Below, piece after piece: positions 1 through 7,410 of a stretch of DNA of 35,147 nucleotides. Every line of letters starts with the position of its first letter. Within the stretch, counting starts at the first letter, position 1. Origin of the DNA: CAIPBY01 sp041671305 (GTDB lineage Bacteria > Patescibacteriota > Patescibacteriia > 2-01-FULL-39-33); contig JBAZBX010000007.1 in the NCBI GenBank assembly GCA_041671305.1, positions 1-35,147 on the forward strand, in the 5' to 3' direction. A program made the translations under genes and the position numbers. The notes under the pieces are model-generated. The model saw only the letters and a list, made by a program, of their open reading frames with translations, was not told the origin of the DNA and did not search any database.

Positions 1-69
1 TTCCAATCCTCCCAAGTCAAAAGCGTAATACCTGTCCCAGGAAACTAATTGTGCGATGGCAATTCTCAT
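1..69 (-). CDS. N-terminus of a PSP1/RicT-like protein (partial)
   Basis: An open minus-strand frame begins at the ATG complementary to 67-69 and runs off the left edge, giving 23 residues that start MRIAIAQLVSWDRYYAFD. The hydrophobic start, a W near residue 11 and a Y/F-D turn resemble the start of PSP1 C-terminal domain proteins (RicT/YaaT-like), as I remember that family. It lies 23 nt downstream of tsf on the same strand, so it is probably co-transcribed with rpsB-tsf. Only the N-terminus is visible, so both the reading frame and the family name are tentative. Confidence 0.4.
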   Translation of the reverse strand, partial: MRIAIAQLVSWDRYYAFDLGGLE

Positions 70-92
70 TTACTCTATTAAATAAATTTAAA

Positions 93-863
93 TTAAACTT
101 GATATCTGACAAACTTCTTTATCACGGCTCCGTCAAGAATATCCTTTATTTTTTTGGCATCATCCTTGATATAAACTTGATTATTCAAACAGTTCTCTTC
201 ATAAAACTTAGCTAGCTTTCCTTCCATAATCTTATCCCAAATCGCTTCCGGCTTGCCCTCTTTCTGAAGCAATTCTTTGTAAATTTCTTTTTCCTTTTCT
301 ATCACCTCAGCCGGAATATCTTCCGGAGTAAGATATTTAGGAGCCATGGCTACGGCTTGCATCGCCACATCATTGGCTACTTCCTCACTTCCGCCATCAA
401 GAGCGACAATGGCTGCTACCTTTTTATTATGATGAACATATCTGCCAAGCATTTCACCTTCAACAATGCCAAAATCAGCCAATTGAATATTTTCGCCAAT
501 TTTCAGAACTAATTCCTTGACCTTAGCATCAGCCCAAGATTTGAATTCTTCTTCGTCGGAGGTCAAAAGTTTTTGAGCCATTTCTGTGGCCACATTTTGA
601 AAATCTTCACCGCGAGAAACAAAATCTGTCTCGCACACCAAAACGACTGCGGCGCATTTCTTGTTATCGCCGGCAAAAGCGACTACGCCTTCTTTGGTGG
701 CTCTATCGCCTTTGGTGGCGGCTTTGATTTCGCCTCTTTTTCTAAGTACTTCAATGGCTTTGGTAATATCGCCTTGAGCTTCTTCCAAGGCTTTTTTGCA
801 ATCCGCAATGCCAGCGCCAGTCTGATCGCGCAATTGAGAGATGGTTTTGAGATCAATGGACAT
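93..863 (-). CDS. tsf: Translation elongation factor Ts
   Basis: EF-Ts is the nucleotide exchange factor that recycles EF-Tu from its GDP form in the cytoplasm. The 256-aa protein starts with the typical UBA-like N-terminal domain (LRDQTGAGIADCKKAL, residues about 11-26). It carries the family signature ETDFVSR near residue 80, which contacts EF-Tu. The rest matches a short EF-Ts with one core subdomain fully developed, against about 283 aa in E. coli. It is downstream of rpsB in the conserved rpsB-tsf order. A dispersed palindromic repeat fills the gap between the two genes. Identification is firm. Confidence 0.97.
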   Translation of the reverse strand: MSIDLKTISQLRDQTGAGIADCKKALEEAQGDITKAIEVLRKRGEIKAATKGDRATKEGVVAFAGDNKKCAAVVLVCETDFVSRGEDFQNVATEMAQKLLTSDEEEFKSWADAKVKELVLKIGENIQLADFGIVEGEMLGRYVHHNKKVAAIVALDGGSEEVANDVAMQAVAMAPKYLTPEDIPAEVIEKEKEIYKELLQKEGKPEAIWDKIMEGKLAKFYEENCLNNQVYIKDDAKKIKDILDGAVIKKFVRYQV

Positions 864-895
864 AAATTTAAAAAATTAAATAAATAATTTTAAGC

Positions 896-1012
896 TGTCA
901 TTGCGAGTGGAGCCGTAATCGGCGAAACGTGGCAATCCCGTGGAGTAAAAACGTACATCTTTTTCGACGGGATCCCCACGGTCGGTTGATTACAACCTCT
1001 CTCGGGATGACA
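896..1012. repeat. Dispersed palindromic repeat, family A (copy 1)
   Basis: The element is about 117 bp with imperfect terminal inverted repeats, TGTCATTGCGAG at the left and CTCGGGATGACA at the right. Internal blocks read GTAATCGGCG, GTGGCAATCCCG and GGGATCCCCACGGTCG. It fills the rpsB-tsf gap. A 90-bp copy lies at 3702-3791 and an inverted 104-bp copy lies inside uvrA at 11581-11684. A short open frame over it is an artefact. Confidence 0.85.
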
Positions 1013-1013
1013 A

Positions 1014-1745
1014 TTACACAGTAGCTTTGGCCTCTTTGATAGCAGCAGCCACGGTTTTAATGATAATGTCAATAGAGTTGATAGCATCATCATTGGCAGG
1101 TATAGGATAGTTAAGTAATTCAGGATTAGTATTGGTGTCGCAGAATCCAACTGCCGGAACTTTCTTCTTCTTGGCTTCAGTGATGGCAGTTTTTTCTCTC
1201 TTGACATCCAAGATGAAAACAGCATCCGGCACTTTGGTCATATCGCCAAGCCCGCCGACAATTTTATCTAATTTTTCAATTTCCTTATTAAATTCTACTT
1301 GTTCTTTCTTGGTATATTTTTGCAAAGCTCCGGATTCTTTCTGTTCTTTCAAATTTCTGTATCTTTTGATTAATTTGCTGACGTTTGGAAAATTGGTAAA
1401 AAATCCGCCAACCCATCTTTCGTTTACATAAGGCATACCGCATTCTAGGGCATACTTTTTGATCATATCTTGGCCCTGTCTTTTGGTACCAATAAATAAC
1501 ACGGTTCCGCCATTTCTGACGACTTTTTGCACAAATTCTATAGCCTGGGTTAATTTCTCCAAGGTTTTTTCCAAATCAATGATGTGGACTCCGCCTCTTT
1601 CAATAAAAATAAACTCTTTGGCTTTTGGATGCCAACGGCCTTTTTGGTGGCCAAAATGCACTCCGGCTTGAAGTAACTCAAGCAGAGTTGGCAATTTTGC
1701 AAACGGTTTGGCTGCTACTGGAGCGCCTTTTTGATCTTCGTTCAT
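1014..1745 (-). CDS. rpsB: 30S ribosomal protein S2
   Basis: uS2 is a late-assembling small-subunit protein that helps hold S1 and mRNA near the exit side. The 243-aa product has the family blocks LLQAGVHFGHQKGRWHPK (about residues 24-41), the IDLEKT stretch, FIGTKRQ near residue 85 and ERWVGGFFTNF near residue 110. The DVKREKTAITEA / PAVGFCDTN region leads into the C-terminal NDDAINSI block. Length is normal. A dispersed repeat begins 1 nt after its stop codon, followed by tsf. A TTGACA-N17-TAAATT promoter about 200 nt upstream would leave a long leader, where S2 autoregulation is known in other bacteria, but no conserved S2 leader motif was recognised. Confidence 0.97.
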   Translation of the reverse strand: MNEDQKGAPVAAKPFAKLPTLLELLQAGVHFGHQKGRWHPKAKEFIFIERGGVHIIDLEKTLEKLTQAIEFVQKVVRNGGTVLFIGTKRQGQDMIKKYALECGMPYVNERWVGGFFTNFPNVSKLIKRYRNLKEQKESGALQKYTKKEQVEFNKEIEKLDKIVGGLGDMTKVPDAVFILDVKREKTAITEAKKKKVPAVGFCDTNTNPELLNYPIPANDDAINSIDIIIKTVAAAIKEAKATV

Positions 1746-1948
1746 TGTTTTTCCTTTTTAACCCGCTACTTTTAACTACCCTTTTCAGGGAAGGAAAATT
1801 TAAAAGTATGAGGGATTTGTTAATAATTGTAGCTTGGCAGATTATATGGAGTACCATATAAGTTCCTCGGCTCGGAAATAAAAAAAGCAAGCTTTTTTCA
1901 ATTCTCTCGCTCTACGTCACTTATAAAACCGCCTAAGCGAACAATTAA

Positions 1949-1977
1949 AATTTAACAAAATATTGGAAAAATGTCAA
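1949..1977 (-). promoter_or_regulatory. Candidate sigma70 promoter for rpsB-tsf
   Basis: Read on the minus strand, TTGACA (1977-1972) is followed after 17 nt by TAAATT (1954-1949). The -35 is perfect and the -10 is moderate. It faces rpsB and leaves a leader of roughly 200 nt. The leader contains a short AAAAAAGC/GCTTTTTT repeat near 1884-1901. Confidence 0.5.
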
Positions 1978-2070
1978 ATTTCTAAAATTATAACGTTTTC
2001 TGCCAATTTTAGAAAATTCAGACTCAACCATTGACTAATTTCAAATAAACCAATATAATGAAAGAAATCA

Positions 2071-2250
2071 ATTGAGATAACTGCCAAACCGTTTCGTCGA
2101 GAAATTTCAGATTTTTGAGCGAGACAAGAAAGACAATCAAAATTATTTGAATCGTAGCCCAGCTACGGTGAAAATAATTTTGTGCCAGTCCGACGAAGTC
2201 GCAGCCAAAAATCTGAAATTGCAACAGAAACGGTTTGGCAGTTATCTCAC
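2071..2250. repeat. Large nested palindrome upstream of rpmE
   Basis: A 180-bp imperfect palindrome with three nested arm pairs. The outer arms are the first half (2072-2094, containing AACTGCCAAACCGTTT) and its complement at 2228-2250. The middle arms are AAATTTCAGATTTTTG (2102-2117) with its complement at 2205-2220. The inner arms are CAAAATTATTT with AAATAATTTTG (2171-2182). The tip is GTAGCCCAGCTAC. The right arm ends 15 nt before the rpmE start codon. It is probably a mobile or structured intergenic element, and a 66-aa minus-strand frame across it is not a gene. Confidence 0.8.
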
Positions 2251-2264
2251 TAAAACTATTACTT

Positions 2265-2546
2265 ATGAAAAAAGCGATCCATCCAAAGTATTACCCTGAA
2301 GCCAAAGTCATCTGCGCTTGTGGCAATACTTTTACTATTGGCTCAACCATGGAAGAGATTCATGTGGAAATCTGTTCTGCCTGCCATCCATTCTATACTG
2401 GTAAACAGAAACTATTGGATACTGCCAGACGTGTTGACAAATTCCAAAAGAGAGTTGATGCCAAAGTAGAAACCAAGGGCAAAACAGCCAAGAAAGCCAA
2501 ACAGAAAGAAATTCAAAAAAACAAAAAAGCCAAATCCGATAAATAG
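2265..2546 (+). CDS. rpmE: 50S ribosomal protein L31
   Basis: bL31 is a zinc-binding large-subunit protein at the intersubunit bridge. Starting at the ATG at 2265 gives the canonical N-terminus MKKAIHPKYYPEAKVIC. The zinc-ribbon cysteines are in CACGNTF and EICSACHPFYTG (CxC and CxxC, zinc-binding type). The 93-aa protein carries a basic Lys/Ala-rich tail from about residue 58, longer than the about 70-aa E. coli protein. An in-frame TTG at 2235 would add ten residues read from the palindrome arm and was rejected. No Shine-Dalgarno is visible. rpmE next to prfA is a common bacterial order. Confidence 0.96.
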   Translation: MKKAIHPKYYPEAKVICACGNTFTIGSTMEEIHVEICSACHPFYTGKQKLLDTARRVDKFQKRVDAKVETKGKTAKKAKQKEIQKNKKAKSDK

Positions 2547-2558
2547 CCGTCCTCAAAA

Positions 2559-2593
2559 GACCCTCCCTTATTTTAAAGGTGGGTTTTTTATTT
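2559..2593 (+). terminator. Probable rpmE terminator
   Basis: An ACCCTCCCTT / AAAGGTGGGT imperfect stem with two mismatches is followed by a run of six T. It lies 13 nt after the rpmE stop and before prfA. Confidence 0.5.
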
Positions 2594-2635
2594 AAGAAAA
2601 ATAAGATATAATTAAAAAATTAGAAGTTAAAATTT

Positions 2636-3700
2636 ATGCGCGATAAACTAGCCCAGATACAATCCAGGTTTGAGGAATTAGAAAGACTTCTCCAAGATGA
2701 GGCGGTGATTTCTGATCCCCAAAAAATCAAAGAGGCCTCCCAGGAATATGAGGAGCTGAAAGAAATCATGTCCGCCAAAAAAGAATTAGACAAAGTGGAA
2801 ATAGAAATTGGTGAAGTTGAAAAAATGATTTCAGAAAATATTGATGACAGCGAGCTCCGAAAAATTTCGGAAGAAGAAAAATTAGAATTAGACAAAAGAA
2901 AACAGGATTTGGAAAAAGAGATATTCTATCTTCTAATACCCAAAGACCCCAACGACAAAAAAAATGTCATTGTTGAGATCAGAGCCGGAGCCGGAGGAGA
3001 CGAATCTGCTTTGTTTGCGGCGGAAATGTTCAGGATGTATTCCAGATACGGCGAAACCAAAAAATGGAAAGTGGCCATGCTTTCAGCCAACAGGATAGGC
3101 ATTGGAGGATTCAAAGAAATAATTTTTGAAATTACCGGACGAGATGTCTACGCCGATCTCAAATTTGAAAGCGGCGTTCATAGAGTTCAGAGAGTTCCTG
3201 AAACCGAGAAAAAGGGCCGAGTTCATACCTCAACTATAACCGTGGCCGTGTTGCCGGAAGCGCAAGAAATTGACCTTGTCATCAATGCTAACGACTTACG
3301 TATTGACACTTTCTGCGCCGGCGGTCATGGCGGACAATCGGTAAATACTACCTACTCCGCCGTCAGAATAACCCATATACCGACCAACACGGTCGTTTCT
3401 TGCCAAGATGAAAGATCCCAATTACAAAACAGGGAAAAAGCCATGATAGTTCTCCGCTCCAGGCTTTTGGCACTCAAAAAAGAAGAGGAAGACAAGTTGC
3501 TAGGAGACGCCAGAAAATCACAAATCGGAACTGGAGATAGAAGTGAAAAAATCAGAACCTATAATTTTCCTCAGGACAGAATTACCGACCATCGCGTAGG
3601 CAATAATTATTCCAATATTCCTAGTTTTATGGATGGTAACTTAGAACAGATTATTTCCGATCTGAAAGAATACTTTAATAACTTAGCCATAAAAAATTAA
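2636..3700 (+). CDS. prfA: Peptide chain release factor 1
   Basis: RF1 reads UAA and UAG in the ribosomal A site and triggers peptidyl-tRNA hydrolysis. The 354-aa protein has a helical domain 1 (residues about 1-95). The codon-recognition loop carries PET at 188-190 within VQRVPETEKKGRVHTS, which is the RF1-type PxT position and distinguishes it from the SPF of RF2. The catalytic GGQ is at 232-234 in GGHGGQSVNTTYSAVRITH. Length is normal. The next gene, prmC, encodes the enzyme that methylates this GGQ glutamine. A copy of the dispersed repeat begins directly after the stop codon, in the prfA-prmC gap. Confidence 0.97.
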   Translation: MRDKLAQIQSRFEELERLLQDEAVISDPQKIKEASQEYEELKEIMSAKKELDKVEIEIGEVEKMISENIDDSELRKISEEEKLELDKRKQDLEKEIFYLLIPKDPNDKKNVIVEIRAGAGGDESALFAAEMFRMYSRYGETKKWKVAMLSANRIGIGGFKEIIFEITGRDVYADLKFESGVHRVQRVPETEKKGRVHTSTITVAVLPEAQEIDLVINANDLRIDTFCAGGHGGQSVNTTYSAVRITHIPTNTVVSCQDERSQLQNREKAMIVLRSRLLALKKEEEDKLLGDARKSQIGTGDRSEKIRTYNFPQDRITDHRVGNNYSNIPSFMDGNLEQIISDLKEYFNNLAIKN

Positions 3701-3701
3701 A

Positions 3702-3791
3702 TGTCATTGCGAGCGTAGCCGTAATCGGCGTAGCGTGGCAATCCCGCGGGATCCCCACGGTCGCCTGATTACAGACTCCCTCGGGATGACA
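3702..3791. repeat. Dispersed palindromic repeat, family A (copy 2)
   Basis: A 90-bp copy running from TGTCATTGCGAGCGTAGCC to CTCGGGATGACA. It has the shared internal blocks GTAATCGGCG, GTGGCAATCCCG, GGATCCCCACGGTCG and TGATTACA. It begins one base after the prfA stop and ends 8 bp before the prmC start. Same family as 896-1012 and the in-frame copy at 11581-11684. Confidence 0.88.
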
Positions 3792-3799
3792 GAAATACC

Positions 3800-4636
3800 A
3801 TGAACATAAAATCTGCCTTTCAGTTAATCATTCCAAAACTCAAAAAACTCAAAATAACTTCAGCGACAATTGACGCTGAAGTTATTTTGAGTTTTATTAC
3901 GGCCAAAAGCAAAGAATTCATCTACGGACATCCAGAATACAAATTAACTGCAATTCAAGAAAAAAAATTAACCTCCGCCATTGCCAGAAGATGCCGTCTT
4001 GAACCCGTGGCCTACATCACCAATCAGAAAGAATTTTACGGCCTAAATTTTTATGTAGATAAAAATGTCTTGGTGCCAAGGCCGGAAACGGAAATTTTAA
4101 TTGACGAAGTAATCAAGATAGCCGGAAAGAACCAAAATAAATTAAAAATAGCAGACATCGGAACCGGGTCTGGCGCTATTGCCATAACTCTCAAAAAGTA
4201 TTTGCCCAAATCAGAAATTACAGCCACTGACAAATCAGCCAAAGCACTTGCAGTCGCCAAGCTCAATGCGCAAAAACAAAAAATAAAAATTAAATTTATC
4301 CTTGGAGATTTGACAAATCCGATCAAGGGCAAATCATATGACATAATTGTCACTAATCTCCCCTATCTTCCTAATTCAGACAAGGAATTAAAAGGCCTTA
4401 AGTATGAACCAAATCTAGCGCTTTATGGAGGCAACAATGGATTTGAACTGTACCTGAAATGTTTCAAACAAATGAACAAATTTAAAATTAATTTCAAATA
4501 TCTAATCTGCGAAATTGATTGCCGTTACACCGTTAAGCTGAAAAAATTAATCAAAGACTATTTTCCGTATCACCAAATAAGCCTAATCAAAGACTTAAGC
4601 GGTAAAAATAGAATTATAAAATTAGAAACAAAATAA
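3800..4636 (+). CDS. prmC: Release factor glutamine methyltransferase
   Basis: PrmC (HemK) uses SAM to N5-methylate the glutamine of the GGQ motif of release factors. The 278-aa protein has an N-terminal helical substrate domain (about 1-90) and the VPRPETE linker (92-98). The SAM-binding motif I is IADIGTGSGAIAI (117-129). The active-site motif reads NLPY (186-189) where the classical enzyme has NPPY, so the second position is changed. It lies downstream of prfA, its substrate gene, and is followed by a strong terminator. A perfect 22-bp inverted repeat lies inside the coding sequence at codons 15-32. Confidence 0.93.
   Translation: MNIKSAFQLIIPKLKKLKITSATIDAEVILSFITAKSKEFIYGHPEYKLTAIQEKKLTSAIARRCRLEPVAYITNQKEFYGLNFYVDKNVLVPRPETEILIDEVIKIAGKNQNKLKIADIGTGSGAIAITLKKYLPKSEITATDKSAKALAVAKLNAQKQKIKIKFILGDLTNPIKGKSYDIIVTNLPYLPNSDKELKGLKYEPNLALYGGNNGFELYLKCFKQMNKFKINFKYLICEIDCRYTVKLKKLIKDYFPYHQISLIKDLSGKNRIIKLETK
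3844..3895. repeat. Perfect 22-bp inverted repeat inside prmC
   Basis: The left arm 3844-3865 (ending ATAACTTCAGCG) and right arm 3874-3895 (starting CGCTGAAGTTAT) are fully complementary around an 8-nt loop, ACAATTGA. The hairpin is entirely coding and starts about 45 nt after the prmC start codon. Confidence 0.9.
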
Positions 4637-4640
4637 AACC

Positions 4641-4675
4641 AAAAACCGTTCCGACATAATCTCGGAACGGTTTTT
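4641..4675. terminator. Bidirectional terminator between prmC and rplY
   Basis: The stem AACCGTTCCGA / TCGGAACGGTT with a 7-nt loop is flanked by an A run on the left and a T run on the right. It can therefore end prmC on plus and rplY on minus. Confidence 0.92.
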
Positions 4676-4688
4676 TATATTGAGAGAA

Positions 4689-5357
4689 CTATTTCTTTTC
4701 TGTTTTCTTTTCTTCAGGTTTAATCTCTGCACCTTCAGCTGGAGCAACTCCTTCAACAGCGCCTTCAGTAGCTACTACAACAGGAGCCTCTTCTTTCTCT
4801 TCTTGAACAGCTACGGCCAAAGCAACTACGTCATCACTCTCGTGACCCAGAATCTCTACATTCTTTGGAAGAGCCAAATCTTTGATCATAATCACATCAT
4901 CAAAAGTTTTCAAAACAGAAAGATCAACTTTAATTTCATGAATAAGATCTCCTGGCAAACATTCAATTTCCACTTCGCTAATATTGTGCACAATTGATCC
5001 GCCATCTTCTTTGACCACTTTGGATTCGCCAAAAAATTCCAACGGGATGCCAGCAGTAATCTTTTCATCCATTTTGACAATTCTAAAATCAACATGGGAT
5101 AATCTGCCTTTTACCGGATCATGCTGCACATCGGAAATAATCGTTTTTACTACCTTACCGCCGTCAATGACCAAATCAATGATAGTGCTTTCCCCGGCTT
5201 CCTGGTATATCTTTTCAAATGGAACGTAATCTAGCTGAATATTGGAATTTTTGTCTCCATGGCCGAAAACAACACCAGGTATTTCCCCGTTTTCACGCAA
5301 TTTAAATACTTTTTTTCCTAGCAATTCCCTGCTTTTTGCTTCTAACTTAATAGTCAT
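4689..5357 (-). CDS. rplY: 50S ribosomal protein L25 (long, CTC-type)
   Basis: bL25 binds 5S rRNA; the long form is the general-stress Ctc type. The 222-aa product has an N-terminal 5S-binding domain (MTIKLEAKSRELLGKK, with GEIPGVVFG near residue 25, and HVDFR near residue 90). The C-terminal beta domain (about 95-185) includes IEIECLPGDLIHEI-type sequence. It ends in a low-complexity acidic/Ala tail rich in E, A, P and K (about 188-222). It converges on prmC and shares the terminator at 4641-4675. Confidence 0.93.
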   Translation of the reverse strand: MTIKLEAKSRELLGKKVFKLRENGEIPGVVFGHGDKNSNIQLDYVPFEKIYQEAGESTIIDLVIDGGKVVKTIISDVQHDPVKGRLSHVDFRIVKMDEKITAGIPLEFFGESKVVKEDGGSIVHNISEVEIECLPGDLIHEIKVDLSVLKTFDDVIMIKDLALPKNVEILGHESDDVVALAVAVQEEKEEAPVVVATEGAVEGVAPAEGAEIKPEEKKTEKK

Positions 5358-5423
5358 AATAGCTTAATTTATTTTATTATATGTTTAATTTCTAATTTAA
5401 TTTAACCCAAAAACAGAAAAAAG

Positions 5424-5771
5424 TCAAGCCCTTACCCCCTCTTTGAAGTTCTCTAGCGCTTGGTAAATTGAAAGCACATCATCTCCATTAACCTCAGACA
5501 ATTCCTTAAAATTCTTAACTTCGTTATCATCAAGATCCGTCACCAACCCGATTGAGCTGATGCCAATGCTATTTATAGAAACCAAAGCCACAATAGCAGA
5601 ATGGCAATTTTTGCATCTTATATATATCAATTGGGCATTATCCGACTCTTCCAAAAGCTTCACTTCTGCCTGATTATAATTATAATGGCAAACAGGACAA
5701 TGGGAAATAATCCTAAGTCCCTCGGGGAACTTGCCTGATTTATTATCTCGGGGAGGAATTATGTCTCTCAT
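5424..5771 (-). CDS. Uncharacterised small zinc-ribbon protein
   Basis: I do not recognise a named family. The 115-aa protein carries two CxxC knuckles, CPVC near residue 25 and CKNC near residue 53, which probably bind one zinc. A hydrophobic, Ile/Ser/Gly-rich strand segment (VALVSINSIGISSIGLVTDL) and an acidic stretch (LDDNEVKNF) follow. The C-terminal helix could be a protein contact. It lies between rplY and the RodA/FtsW gene on the same strand. No signal peptide or membrane span is visible, so it should be cytoplasmic. Confidence 0.75.
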   Translation of the reverse strand: MRDIIPPRDNKSGKFPEGLRIISHCPVCHYNYNQAEVKLLEESDNAQLIYIRCKNCHSAIVALVSINSIGISSIGLVTDLDDNEVKNFKELSEVNGDDVLSIYQALENFKEGVRA

Positions 5772-5835
5772 ACATTTAAATTATTTTTTGTGGGTTGATT
5801 AATATTACCAAGTTGCCATCCAAAAATCAACCCGC

Positions 5836-6957
5836 TTAATATTGTCTGGAAATAGCACTTGACCTATTGATATTGAGCACTATGCCCATAAGCACCAACA
5901 TGGTAACCAAAAAACTGCCACCATAACTGACAAAAGGCAAAGAAATTCCCGTCACCGGCAAAAGACCCACGCACATGCCAATATTGATAAAAACGTGCAC
6001 AAAAAGCAGTGATGAGACTAGCAGAGTGAAAAACATGCCAAAATCATCTTGAGCCGTGATAGCAATTTTATACAACCGATAAAAAATTATCACATAGAAT
6101 CCAACTATAAAAAACATGCCAATAAAACCCCACTCCTCGGCAATAACTGAAAAAATAAAATCCGTTTGGCTTTCAGGAATGAATTTCAACTGGCTTTGAG
6201 AACCAAAACCTAATCCCCGACCCGTAAATCTTCCTGCGCCGACTGCAATAATGGATTGATTGACATTGTATCCACTTCCGGCAGGATCAAGAGAAGGATC
6301 CAAAAAAGTCATAATTCTATCTTTTTGATAAGGCTGGAAAACAAACATCCAACTCATAGCCAGAGTAACTACAATTAGACCAAGCAATAGAAATATATGC
6401 CACTTTTTCTTGGCCACTAGAAAAAACGAAGTAAGCCAAGTACAAAATAGAACCATGCCAGATCCAAAATCAGGCTGAAGCATGACTAATCCCAAAGGCA
6501 AAAGCACGATTAGACCAATCAAAAATAATTGCCGCAATTTGTGCGCTGTTCTGGCATACATACTGCAGACGCCAGAAAGAACTATGATGAGAATTATCTT
6601 CATCAATTCCACTGGCTGAAAACTGAAAAATCCAAAATTAAACCAACCTCTTGATCCTTTGACGACAGAGCCTAAGGGAGTCAAAACCAACACCAGCAAT
6701 ATAATTCCCACAGCATAAAACACCCAGCCAAAACGATTAAGCCGATGATAATCAAAATTAGACAAAGCAATCATCACCATCAATCCAACTCCCAGCCAAA
6801 TAAGCTGTTTTTGAAAATTCAAAAACTCTCCCCTGCCTTGGCCTAGCGCCACGCTATAAATCGCCGCTAAGCCAAAACAAATCAAAAAAACCAGGGTCAT
6901 AACCAGGGTTAAATCTAACTTGAGAAAGCTTATTTTTTTGATTAAGAATGGCGCCAT
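5836..6957 (-). CDS. rodA: RodA/FtsW/SpoVE peptidoglycan polymerase
   Basis: SEDS-family membrane glycosyltransferases polymerise lipid II and act with a class B PBP. The 373-aa protein has about ten membrane spans. Family landmarks are RGWFNFGFFSFQPVELMK (about 135-152), LQPDFGSGMV with the catalytic Asp (about 210), and the C-terminal GISLPFVSYGGS (about 335). The near absence of an N-terminal cytoplasmic tail and the SFQPVE motif favour RodA (elongation) over FtsW, but the two are hard to separate by eye. No partner PBP is in the window. Confidence 0.88.
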   Translation of the reverse strand: MAPFLIKKISFLKLDLTLVMTLVFLICFGLAAIYSVALGQGRGEFLNFQKQLIWLGVGLMVMIALSNFDYHRLNRFGWVFYAVGIILLVLVLTPLGSVVKGSRGWFNFGFFSFQPVELMKIILIIVLSGVCSMYARTAHKLRQLFLIGLIVLLPLGLVMLQPDFGSGMVLFCTWLTSFFLVAKKKWHIFLLLGLIVVTLAMSWMFVFQPYQKDRIMTFLDPSLDPAGSGYNVNQSIIAVGAGRFTGRGLGFGSQSQLKFIPESQTDFIFSVIAEEWGFIGMFFIVGFYVIIFYRLYKIAITAQDDFGMFFTLLVSSLLFVHVFINIGMCVGLLPVTGISLPFVSYGGSFLVTMLVLMGIVLNINRSSAISRQY

Positions 6958-6986
6958 ATATAAAAGGATGATAGCATATCCTGCAG

Positions 6987-7022
6987 AAAATAAAAACGGA
7001 TTAGAAAAGCCGTTTTTATTTT
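6987..7022 (-). terminator. Terminator after the lipoprotein gene
   Basis: A perfect 13-bp stem, AAAATAAAAACGG / CCGTTTTTATTTT, with a 10-nt loop. It lies 12 nt beyond the stop codon of the minus-strand lipoprotein gene, and the arm ends in T on that strand. It separates that gene from the downstream rodA. Confidence 0.8.
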
Positions 7023-7033
7023 AATCAATTTGC

Positions 7034-7393
7034 TTAATTGACACTTAAGTCAGCATCGCCAAAACCCTTGGAGTCAGCGCCTTTTATGGTGTTGTCCAAA
7101 TCATTCAATTCATTATCCAGATTAATATCCGTTTTTATTTTGGCTGTGCTGGTGGACAATGAACTTGCACTATCAGTAGAAGACACAGGCGACTGGTTTA
7201 AATCATTATCTTCTGTAGAAGTTGATATAGTAGTGGTTTGTTCATTTTCCATGGCATTAGGATTATCCACTATATTTGTATCGGTATTGATAGAATTATT
7301 TGACTTTGGAGTGCCACAAGCAGAAATTAATACGGCAGTCAATAAAATCAAAGCCACAAATGAAACTAGATGGATTACTTTTTTTATTTTCAT
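7034..7393 (-). CDS. Putative small lipoprotein
   Basis: The 119-aa protein starts with a basic/hydrophobic signal (MKIKKVIHLVSFVALILLTAV). A lipobox LISAC follows, with the Cys at about residue 26, so it is predicted to be lipidated and surface-anchored. The mature part is low-complexity, rich in N, S, T and D (TNIVDNPNAMENEQTTTIST and similar), with no recognisable domain. It follows the secreted protein at 7411-8016 by 17 nt and is probably in its operon. Its function is unknown. Confidence 0.75.
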   Translation of the reverse strand: MKIKKVIHLVSFVALILLTAVLISACGTPKSNNSINTDTNIVDNPNAMENEQTTTISTSTEDNDLNQSPVSSTDSASSLSTSTAKIKTDINLDNELNDLDNTIKGADSKGFGDADLSVN

Positions 7394-7410
7394 ATTGATA
7401 AATTATTAAT

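Noticed and set aside
890..1225. 111-aa minus-strand open frame
   Set aside because: It covers the dispersed repeat and the rpsB 3' end out of frame; no homology pattern or ribosome site.
2235..2264. Upstream TTG start for L31
   Set aside because: The extra ten residues come from the palindrome arm; the ATG at 2265 gives the canonical MKKAIHPKYYPEAK start.
5792..5833. GGGTTGATT / AATCAACCC inverted repeat near rodA
   Set aside because: The 24-nt loop and absence of a T run on either strand make it a poor terminator; left out as unsupported.
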